This document shows positions 8,106-14,273 of a stretch of DNA of 25,900 bases, in pieces. A program made the position numbers and the translations under genes. The stretch is from Erysipelotrichaceae bacterium. Lineage in GTDB: Bacteria > Bacillota_I > Bacilli_A > RFN20 > CAG-826. Position 1 is the stretch's first letter, and each line of letters begins with the position of its first letter. The stretch is from assembly GCA_012729405.1 (NCBI GenBank), contig JAAYDH010000095.1, positions 1 through 25,900 of the forward strand, given 5' to 3'. The notes beneath the pieces are model-generated. The model was not told where the DNA came from. It was given only the letters and a program-made list of their open reading frames with translations, and searched no databases.

Positions 8106-9932
8106 ATGGAAATCAGAAATGTTGCAATTATCGCTCACGTTGACCATGGCAAAACCACTCTTGTCGATCAACTTTTAAGAACAGCCGGAGCATTCCGTAG
8201 CAATGAAGAGGTCGAAACTCGCATTATGGATAGCAACGACATCGAAAGAGAGCGCGGTATCACCATTCTCGCTAAGACAACTTCCATCAATTTTAACAAT
8301 ACACATATCAATATTCTTGATACTCCCGGGCACGCCGATTTCGGTGGCGAGGTTGAGCGAATTATGAACATGGTTGATGGGTGTCTACTCCTAGTAGATG
8401 CTTTTGAAGGAACCATGCCTCAAACTCGTTTCGTGCTCAAAAAAGCGCTTGCCGCTCACGTAAAACCAATCGTTATTATTAACAAAATTGACCGCTCCCA
8501 CGCTGATATCAAAGGGGCTGTTGATCAAGTATTGAATTTATTTATCGATTTAGGAGCCCCTGATGAATTCCTAGATTTCCCAATTGTCTATACATCGGCA
8601 TTAAAGGGGACTAGCGCCCGCTCTGCTAATCCCGATGATCAAAAGCCAGGTATGGATGCTGTTTTAAAAGCAATCATCGATAACATTCCAGCTCCAAAAG
8701 CAGAATTCGATGCTCCTTTCCAAATGCAAGTATCTCTCCTTGATTACAACGACTTCGTTGGAAGAATTGGAATTGGCACAATTAGAAAAGGCTCTGTTCA
8801 TGTAGACGACATTGTCACTGTCGCTCGACTCAACGGAACGACAAAACAGTTCCGCGTTATGAAGCTCTTCGGGTATGAATCAGTTCATCGCTTGGAAATT
8901 GAATCCGCCTCAGCTGGTCAAATCGTGGCCATCGCCGGTCTTCCTGACATCAATGTTGGAGAAACAGTATGTTCTTCTTCCCATATTGAACCACTACCTC
9001 CAATTAAGCTTGATGAACCGACCATCCAAATGACTTTTGGAACCAACTCCTCTCCCTTTTCTGGACAAGAAGGCAAACAGGTGACCGCCCGCAAAATCGA
9101 AGAGAGACTGTTCAAAGAAACCCAAAAGGACGTCGCGTTGCGTGTAAAACGCATTCCGAAATCAGAATCTTGGATTGTTTCAGGAAGAGGAGAGCTGCAT
9201 CTTTCAATATTAATTGAAAACATGCGCCGTGAATCCTTTGAACTCGAGGTTTCTAAACCTCGTGTCATTATCAAAGAAGTTGATGGGGTCAAATACGAGC
9301 CTTATGAGGACCTGACCATTGATGTTCCAAATGAATATGTTGGGGATGTTATGACTAGTATCGGTACCCGAGGTGGAGAGTTGTTATCCATGGAACAACG
9401 AGAATCTGTCACCCTCCTAACGTATGTTATTTCTTCTCGCGGATTAATTGGGTATTCCACCATGTTTATGTCATTAACCAAAGGTTACGGAATCTTGTCT
9501 CATACATATCGCGAATATCGCCCTATGACAAATATTGACTTAGGCCAAAGACCGATTGGCGTTCTTGTTGCCACAGAAGCGGGTCAAGCCACCCCTTATG
9601 CAATTCAACACATCGAAGAGAGAGGGACAATGTTTTTGGAGCCAGGAATCATTGTTTATGAAGGCATGATTGTTGGCGAGAATCGTTATCCAATCGACTT
9701 AGCCGTCAATGTTACAACAAAAAAAGCCCTCACAAATATGCGTAGCTCAAACAAGGACAATACTGTGGTTTTAAAGACACCACGAAAAATGTCCCTAGAA
9801 AGTTGCCTTGACTATATCAATTCCGATGAATTGGTCGAAATAACTCCTTCGACTTATCGAATGCGCAAAAAGATATTGAATACCGTTGAACGAAAAAAAT
9901 ATGATTCTCGAATGAGAAACACGGAAGAGTAG
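8106..9932 (+). CDS. typA: Ribosome-associated GTPase TypA/BipA
   Basis: TypA is an EF-G-like translational GTPase that binds ribosomes and assists 50S assembly, notably under cold or stress. GTPase motifs are in place: HVDHGKT (11-17), GITI in the switch I region (51-54), DTPGH (72-76) and NKID (126-129). The EF-G-like domains follow, then the BipA-specific C-terminal domain containing SRGLIGYSTMFMSLTKGYG. The 608-residue length is normal, and the TypA-specific tail separates it from EF-G and LepA. It has its own promoter and strong ribosome site. The TAG stop lies within the first arm of the terminator that follows. Confidence 0.98.
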   Translation: MEIRNVAIIAHVDHGKTTLVDQLLRTAGAFRSNEEVETRIMDSNDIERERGITILAKTTSINFNNTHINILDTPGHADFGGEVERIMNMVDGCLLLVDAFEGTMPQTRFVLKKALAAHVKPIVIINKIDRSHADIKGAVDQVLNLFIDLGAPDEFLDFPIVYTSALKGTSARSANPDDQKPGMDAVLKAIIDNIPAPKAEFDAPFQMQVSLLDYNDFVGRIGIGTIRKGSVHVDDIVTVARLNGTTKQFRVMKLFGYESVHRLEIESASAGQIVAIAGLPDINVGETVCSSSHIEPLPPIKLDEPTIQMTFGTNSSPFSGQEGKQVTARKIEERLFKETQKDVALRVKRIPKSESWIVSGRGELHLSILIENMRRESFELEVSKPRVIIKEVDGVKYEPYEDLTIDVPNEYVGDVMTSIGTRGGELLSMEQRESVTLLTYVISSRGLIGYSTMFMSLTKGYGILSHTYREYRPMTNIDLGQRPIGVLVATEAGQATPYAIQHIEERGTMFLEPGIIVYEGMIVGENRYPIDLAVNVTTKKALTNMRSSNKDNTVVLKTPRKMSLESCLDYINSDELVEITPSTYRMRKKILNTVERKKYDSRMRNTEE

Positions 9933-9953
9933 AAAATAATTTCTACTTTTTTT
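9928..9953 (+). terminator. Rho-independent terminator of typA
   Basis: AGTAGAAA (9928-9935), loop ATAA (9936-9939) and TTTCTACT (9940-9947) form a perfect 8-base-pair stem followed by a run of seven Ts (9947-9953). The typA stop codon (9930-9932) is in the left arm and the stop of the convergent pseudouridine synthase gene (9943-9945) is in the right arm. On the minus strand no T-run follows, so it looks directional for typA. Confidence 0.8.
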
Positions 9954-10869
9954 GTCCGAAAAGAATTGAAAATTCTTTTGGCATTGGAGCTGAAAATTTC
10001 ATCACTTCTCCCGTGCTTGGATGTTTTAATTCAAGGCAATAGGCATGGAGACCCAGTCTTTTTAATGGATCTGACGGCTTACCATACTTATCATCGCCAA
10101 CAACATGATGGCCCAACTCTCCTAAATGCACACGAATTTGGTTCTTTCTACCGGTTTCAATGTTGACATCTAAGAGGGAGTATTGTTCATTTTCCTGTAT
10201 GACTTCATAATTGGTAATGGCGAGTTGACCATCTCCTGCTTTTTTGGAAGAATACATCATGTTTTGTTTATTCTTTTTCAAATACGATTTTATGGTGCCT
10301 TTAGGACTTTCCATCTTTCCTTCGACAATTGCATAGTATCCGCGTTTGCTTACTAATTCGTTCCAGCTGTCTTGTAGTTTCTGTTGAATCGAAGAATTTT
10401 TTGCCACCATCAACACGCCTGAAGTGTCTTCGTCAAGACGATGAATAACAAAAATTCGGTTATGTTTATCTTTTTGCTGCACATAATCCGAAAGCATGCG
10501 GTATGCTGTAGAACCCTTTTCGGTATCGGAGGCAACCGAAAGGAGACCGCTTGGTTTATTAATAACAATGAATTCAGAATCTTCGTAGATGATTGGCAAT
10601 CTGCTTCTGGTTTTCTTTCTAATCGGAGAAGAAGTAACAATAACAGTGTCCCCTGGTACTAACTTGAAATCAAATTGGCTGACAGGTGCTCCATCAACGC
10701 TAACTCGATGAGAAGAAAGCAATGATTTCACAGAGTTGCGGGATTGCTTGGGAAAGACCTCAAACAAAAAAGCTAATAGTTCATTTTTTTGCTTTACGGG
10801 AAACTGCTTAATGTTTCGATAATCCTTTTTTATCGTTCTTGATCTCTTACTTTTATCGTTTTTATTCAT
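9943..10869 (-). CDS. RluA-family rRNA/tRNA pseudouridine synthase
   Basis: The protein isomerises specific uridines in RNA. It has an N-terminal S4 RNA-binding domain (about 42-80, with SRNSVKSLLSSHRVSVDG) and an RluA catalytic domain with HRLDEDTSG at 143-151, where Asp146 is the expected nucleophile. A basic N-terminal tail precedes the S4 domain. S4 plus HRLDxxTSG places it with the RluD/YlyB/YjbO-like group, but the exact target cannot be read from sequence, so no symbol is given. The 308-residue length is typical. Its ATG lies inside the end of the ATP-grasp gene, overlapping by eight bases, which indicates coupled translation. Confidence 0.92.
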   Translation of the reverse strand: MNKNDKSKRSRTIKKDYRNIKQFPVKQKNELLAFLFEVFPKQSRNSVKSLLSSHRVSVDGAPVSQFDFKLVPGDTVIVTSSPIRKKTRSRLPIIYEDSEFIVINKPSGLLSVASDTEKGSTAYRMLSDYVQQKDKHNRIFVIHRLDEDTSGVLMVAKNSSIQQKLQDSWNELVSKRGYYAIVEGKMESPKGTIKSYLKKNKQNMMYSSKKAGDGQLAITNYEVIQENEQYSLLDVNIETGRKNQIRVHLGELGHHVVGDDKYGKPSDPLKRLGLHAYCLELKHPSTGEVMKFSAPMPKEFSILFGQKK

Positions 10870-11764
10870 TTTCCAACTGTACTTTCTTAATAATCATATC
10901 AACAACTGCTTTAGCAGCATTTAACCTAGTAATACTTTCAAATTCTTCAAAAAATGCATTCGAGTTCATCTCACAAAGCATAAGCTGACCTTCGTTATCC
11001 AACAAATCAATTCCAGCATACTCAATATCGAATAATTTGATAATTCTACCTGCAAATTCCTCATATCTTGATATATCTTCGACATTTTCTCCACTAGCTT
11101 TCTCGCCGTAGTTGCTCCGAAAGTCATATACGTTTTTCCGAATAAAAGCCCCAAAAACTTTTCCATCGATAATTAACACACGAATCGATTTTCCTGCTGA
11201 GGAAGATATATATTTTTGGAATACGATTGGGTTTCTACAAATTTCTACATAAAGTTTAGACAATTCTTCATGATCTTTTACCAGGTAAACCCCTTCGCCA
11301 AGGGAACCATAAACCTTTTTGACAACCATCGGGTAACCTAGTTCATTTTCAACACTCTCAAGAAAATTTAGATGTGTATCTTTTAGTCCATAATATACAA
11401 GGGGCCCCGAAATTGTGGTGGGCATAATAATTCCGTTATTAGCGCATGCGATAAATGTAAGCATCTTATCATCACAAAGCTTCATGAAGTCAGGTCGATT
11501 AAAAAGGCGATATCCTGCTCTCTCAAGTAATCGGGCGAGATATATATCCTTATCCATATAAACAACAAAATCAGCCTTAGGAAGGTTAATTTGAATATGA
11601 TTTTCTCTAATTAAAGCAAGTGTCCCGTTGTTCACGAACACCTCTATACTTACTCCGATTTTTTCGAATTCCTCAGTGAGGCGTTCTACTTTGTGCGCGT
11701 TATGGCCAATTTCCTGGTTAACAATAAATATCCCATTCATGCTATTAATTATATTAATATTCAT
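10862..11764 (-). CDS. RimK-like ATP-grasp ligase, substrate unknown
   Basis: ATP-grasp enzymes join a carboxylate to an amine or thiol through an acyl-phosphate. Residues 1-95 look like the N-terminal pre-ATP-grasp domain; the ATP-binding part includes MVVKK (146-150) and the glycine-rich loop GSLGEGV (153-159). RVLIIDGKVFGAFIRK (195-210) and CEMNSNAFFEEFE (264-276) supply Arg195, Glu265, Asn267 and Asn269 in the style of RimK and LysX. RimK-type enzymes add glutamate or related amino acids to proteins or small molecules; which applies here is unknown. The first ATG is preferred because GGTGG lies about 9 bases upstream; a second ATG at 11740 has no ribosome site. The last eight bases overlap the pseudouridine synthase gene. 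Confidence 0.85.
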   Translation of the reverse strand: MNINIINSMNGIFIVNQEIGHNAHKVERLTEEFEKIGVSIEVFVNNGTLALIRENHIQINLPKADFVVYMDKDIYLARLLERAGYRLFNRPDFMKLCDDKMLTFIACANNGIIMPTTISGPLVYYGLKDTHLNFLESVENELGYPMVVKKVYGSLGEGVYLVKDHEELSKLYVEICRNPIVFQKYISSSAGKSIRVLIIDGKVFGAFIRKNVYDFRSNYGEKASGENVEDISRYEEFAGRIIKLFDIEYAGIDLLDNEGQLMLCEMNSNAFFEEFESITRLNAAKAVVDMIIKKVQLENE

Positions 11765-11823
11765 GTAATTAAGCCACCAAAAAACACGTATCTTTCATAA
11801 AAAGTTTTCAATGATCAAATCTC

Positions 11824-12321
11824 TTACATGATGTTTTCGCGTATGAATTTTCGTTTAATTTTTGCATACATCAAGAGATCTGCTCCAGCATCAATGAGTT
11901 GCAACTTAACATTACTATATCTCTGTGCCAATTCTTTATTTTTTAAAAGAGTTTTAACCATTTTCAACATTGATTGATATGTTTCGCCATTATATTTAGT
12001 CAAATGGAGGACATATTCTGCTCCGTTAACAGACTGTTTATAAAAAACGATATCGTCTAAAGACGATCTCTTGGTATAAAATGCATACTTATTGAACATT
12101 AAAACATCTTTCACTGTGTAAACATCTAATGGGTTCTCAATCCCGATGACTATATCAATAATCGGGCGAGCAACCATCCCATCAACCGCGGTAGATCCGA
12201 TGTGAATAATGTGAGCTTTAATATGGTTAGGAATTATGGAAAGCAGGGCTTGTTTTTCAACACGGAAAAAATGTTTCCATCTGGTATCGTAATAGGATAA
12301 TTGTGGTATCTGCTTTGCCAT
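11824..12321 (-). CDS. GrpB family protein (UPF0157, nucleotidyltransferase fold)
   Basis: This 165-residue protein shows the GrpB/UPF0157 signature HIGSTAVDGMVARPIIDIVIG at residues 40-60, close to the family's GSTAVPGLxAKPIIDI. The family has a nucleotidyltransferase-like fold, where the GS and DI/DxD-type residues would hold nucleotide and metal. Biochemical roles are mostly uncharacterised, and in some proteins the domain is fused to dephospho-CoA kinase. It lies 59 bases upstream of the ATP-grasp gene on the same strand, so they may share a transcript. The ATG at 12321 is not preceded by a clear ribosome site. Function is not assigned. Confidence 0.85.
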   Translation of the reverse strand: MAKQIPQLSYYDTRWKHFFRVEKQALLSIIPNHIKAHIIHIGSTAVDGMVARPIIDIVIGIENPLDVYTVKDVLMFNKYAFYTKRSSLDDIVFYKQSVNGAEYVLHLTKYNGETYQSMLKMVKTLLKNKELAQRYSNVKLQLIDAGADLLMYAKIKRKFIRENIM

Positions 12322-12398
12322 ACTTTTATTTTACATTTTGTCTTGTAAAGTGTATATGTTTTCCTCAGTTAAAGAACACGAGAATCGCTAATAATATA
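12322..12398 (-). other. AT-rich gap before grpB-like gene, with small inverted repeat
   Basis: This 77-base gap holds an inverted repeat TTTACA (12330-12335) / TGTAAA (12344-12349) with an 8-base spacer, ending 8 bases from the GrpB start. On the minus strand TAAAAT with TATACA 17 bases upstream could be a promoter, but its start point would fall at the ATG itself. No ribosome site is obvious. Treat as a possible operator or weak promoter only. Confidence 0.25.
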
Positions 12399-12542
12399 TT
12401 AAGCGCCATCTATAACTTTGTCGCAAATAGATTCTTGATTGCTCGAATCTGTTTCGCGAACTTTTTCGCGAAACATATCTATATCTTCACCAGTCATGTA
12501 TCGGCGTTTTCTACGTCGCGGCCTTTTTATTTCCTCACTCAT
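12399..12542 (-). CDS. Small basic protein of 47 residues, unknown function
   Basis: The reading frame starts MSEEIKRPRRRKRRYMTGED and ends at a TAA (12401-12399). Its ATG (12542-12540) overlaps the TGA stop of the sugar kinase gene in an ATGA, a classic arrangement for translational coupling, with GGGAAGAAAG just upstream as possible ribosome site. Nine of the residues between 6 and 14 are Lys, Arg or Pro, giving a strongly basic N-terminal half that could bind RNA, DNA or ribosomes, while the C-terminal half is acidic to neutral. There is no signal peptide or membrane segment. I do not recognise a family. It is below common length cut-offs, so may be missed by annotation, and could also be a chance frame. 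Confidence 0.5.
   Translation of the reverse strand: MSEEIKRPRRRKRRYMTGEDIDMFREKVRETDSSNQESICDKVIDGA
12452..12473. repeat. Perfect 9-base inverted repeat inside the small ORF
   Basis: TTTCGCGAA (12452-12460), spacer CTTT, then TTCGCGAAA (12465-12473). Each arm itself contains the palindrome TTCGCGAA, so the site can also be read as two tandem copies of that 8-base palindrome on centres 13 bases apart. No T-run follows on either strand, so it is not a standard terminator. It could be an operator, an RNA hairpin or a processing site between the kinase and downstream genes. Confidence 0.6.
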
Positions 12543-14095
12543 TTTGCTTTCTTCCCAAAATTATATAAATCTTTGTGGATGTTTTTAAGTTTTGGATACA
12601 TCTTCAAATATACCTTTTTATAAAGGTATTCATATTGTTGATGCGCTTTAGAATCGGGGACAAAGGTGCTGCTTTTATGCGACATTGCTTTGATAGCCTC
12701 TTCAACAGAGGAAAATTCTCCTAAAGCTACAAAACAAGCAATCGCCGATCCTAATGATGTTGTTTCAAATGTCTGAACTCTTGATACTGGCAACCCAAAA
12801 ATGTCCGCTGTGATTTGACAAATTGCCGGACTTTGTGATCCACCACCAGAAATCATGAGGCGAGAGATCTTATGGTGTTGAGATCGTTGGATTTCCTCCA
12901 AACCTTCACGCAAAGCATAGGCAATACCTTCTAGAATTGCACGATAGAGATGTTCCCTCGTGTGAACTTCCGAGAAACCCACAATCGAACCTTTAGAAAG
13001 TGGGCGCGAAAGACTTGGCCCCCAGTAAGGTTGGAGCACTAATCCATCCGAACCAGGAGAGATTTCGGACAATTTTGCATTGAGTAATTCTTCGACAGCC
13101 ATGCTTTGAATTTTCGCTTCATCCACAAGTTCAGAAGCGAATTCTTTGCTAAACCAACTCAACATCCAATAACCACGATATACTTGGACTTCCATATTGT
13201 AGTAGCCCGAGACAGCTGCCGGATAGGCGGGCAAGAATGTTTGAGGCTCATAATAACGTTTGTTAGTCACTTCAATTGTCGAAGCAGTTCCGTAGGAAAT
13301 AGCTCCGACATCACGTGATAGAGCTCCGAGCCCAAGGGTTTCGCACGCTTTGTCCGACCCGGTCGCAATGAAGGGGATCCCTCTTGGTAAACCAACCTCG
13401 TCAGCGAGAGAATCAAGAATTACCCCAATTTTTTCGCCCGGTTGTTTTAACTCGCACAGCATGCGAGAAGGAATACCAAAAATTAAGGCCTTCATATGTC
13501 TTTCTTTATACCATTTTCTTTTTGGGAAATTGATTGGGTAGTGGCCAGTCATCGAGGCAGCTGAATCACACAACCTTCCTGTCATTTTATAGGTTAAATA
13601 TGTGGAGATATTCACATACTTATCTGTCTTTGCCCAAGTGTCGGGTTCGTTTTCTTTCAACCAGTGAGCGATAGTTCTTTCTCGATTTAAATCAATTGTG
13701 TTTTTCATCCCAACAAGCCAGAAAAGAAAGCGATGGAATAATGGTAGTTTTTCTTTGGCTTTTGCCATTCTCTGATCAAGCCAAAGGATGCATCTCCTTA
13801 GTGGTTTCAAATCCTTATTTAGTTGGACAGAGGAATCACGAAATGTCGTAATGGTCGATCCGATGATGCGATCGAGTTTATCTTTGTTGCTTATCGTCAG
13901 CTCTTTCAAACAGGTGACCAAATACTCGTAGTAAAAATCAGGGTCTTGTTCTGCAAAACCTTTTTCCAAAGAAATGTAGACAGGGTTATAGGGTTTTTTG
14001 ATGATGGCAACTATGTTGCCTTCCTTATCAATTAATGATGTTCGAAGGGATTGTGTCCCGAAATCGATGCTTAGAATCAAGGGGTTGTTAATCAT
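12539..14095 (-). CDS. FGGY-family carbohydrate kinase, xylulokinase-like
   Basis: FGGY kinases phosphorylate sugars or polyols with ATP. The N-terminal phosphate-1 motif DFGTQSLRTS is at 11-20, WLDQRMAKA (105-113) resembles the substrate-binding segment of xylulokinase, GSDKACETLG (246-255) supplies the probable catalytic Asp248, and GGGSQSP at 417 starts the adenosine motif. The 518-residue length fits. The sugar cannot be read from sequence, and no transporter, isomerase or regulator that would reveal it lies beside the gene. The ATG has GAGG about 8 bases upstream. Its stop overlaps the start of the 47-residue ORF, and it is divergent from ppdK. Confidence 0.92.
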   Translation of the reverse strand: MINNPLILSIDFGTQSLRTSLIDKEGNIVAIIKKPYNPVYISLEKGFAEQDPDFYYEYLVTCLKELTISNKDKLDRIIGSTITTFRDSSVQLNKDLKPLRRCILWLDQRMAKAKEKLPLFHRFLFWLVGMKNTIDLNRERTIAHWLKENEPDTWAKTDKYVNISTYLTYKMTGRLCDSAASMTGHYPINFPKRKWYKERHMKALIFGIPSRMLCELKQPGEKIGVILDSLADEVGLPRGIPFIATGSDKACETLGLGALSRDVGAISYGTASTIEVTNKRYYEPQTFLPAYPAAVSGYYNMEVQVYRGYWMLSWFSKEFASELVDEAKIQSMAVEELLNAKLSEISPGSDGLVLQPYWGPSLSRPLSKGSIVGFSEVHTREHLYRAILEGIAYALREGLEEIQRSQHHKISRLMISGGGSQSPAICQITADIFGLPVSRVQTFETTSLGSAIACFVALGEFSSVEEAIKAMSHKSSTFVPDSKAHQQYEYLYKKVYLKMYPKLKNIHKDLYNFGKKAK

Positions 14096-14193
14096 ATACG
14101 ATCCTCACAAAATTATTCTCTGCTTGTCAAAACAATAACACACTTGCATATACATTATGCGCGAAAATATAGAAAATGAGCAAACTTATGGCG

Positions 14194-14221
14194 TTTCCAC
14201 ACGTGCTTGTGCTAGTATTGT
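14194..14221 (+). promoter_or_regulatory. Candidate ppdK promoter
   Basis: TTTCCA and TATTGT hexamers, each 4 of 6 to consensus, with a 16-base spacer. The predicted transcript start, near 14228, coincides with the base of the leader hairpin, which would put a stem-loop at the very 5' end of the mRNA. Confidence 0.35.
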
Positions 14222-14228
14222 ATCGCTG

Positions 14229-14249
14229 GTGTGGTGCAAAGCACTACAC
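14229..14249 (+). promoter_or_regulatory. Leader hairpin or operator upstream of ppdK
   Basis: GTGTGGTGC (14229-14237), loop AAA, GCACTACAC (14241-14249) form a nine-pair stem with one G-U wobble. No T-run follows, so it is not a terminator. It lies 12 bases before the AGGAGG ribosome site. It may stabilise the mRNA 5' end or be a protein-binding dyad. Confidence 0.5.
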
Positions 14250-14273
14250 TTTCAGACCTACAGGAGGAAAATT

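Larger units (their letters stand above)
14096..14273. other. Divergent regulatory region between sugar kinase and ppdK genes
   Basis: This 178-base gap has no coding sequence I would support. For the minus strand, TTGCTC (14183-14178) and CATAAT (14159-14154) with an 18-base spacer could drive the kinase operon. For the plus strand, TTTCCA (14194-14199) and TATTGT (14216-14221) with a 16-base spacer could drive ppdK, followed by a leader hairpin. Both promoter calls are weak pattern matches. An AGGAGG ribosome site for ppdK is at 14262-14267. Confidence 0.4.

Noticed and set aside
8918..9292. 124-codon open frame on the minus strand inside typA
   Set aside because: Shadow of the conserved typA coding sequence, with no ribosome site or motif.
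14125..14130. Perfect TTGACA on the minus strand upstream of the sugar kinase
   Set aside because: No acceptable -10 box at 16-18 bases; the expected position falls on the ribosome site.
14157..14273. In-frame N-terminal extension of PpdK by 39 residues
   Set aside because: The extension covers the candidate promoter and leader hairpin, lacks a ribosome site and has no family match; the ATG at 14274 has AGGAGG and the expected N terminus.
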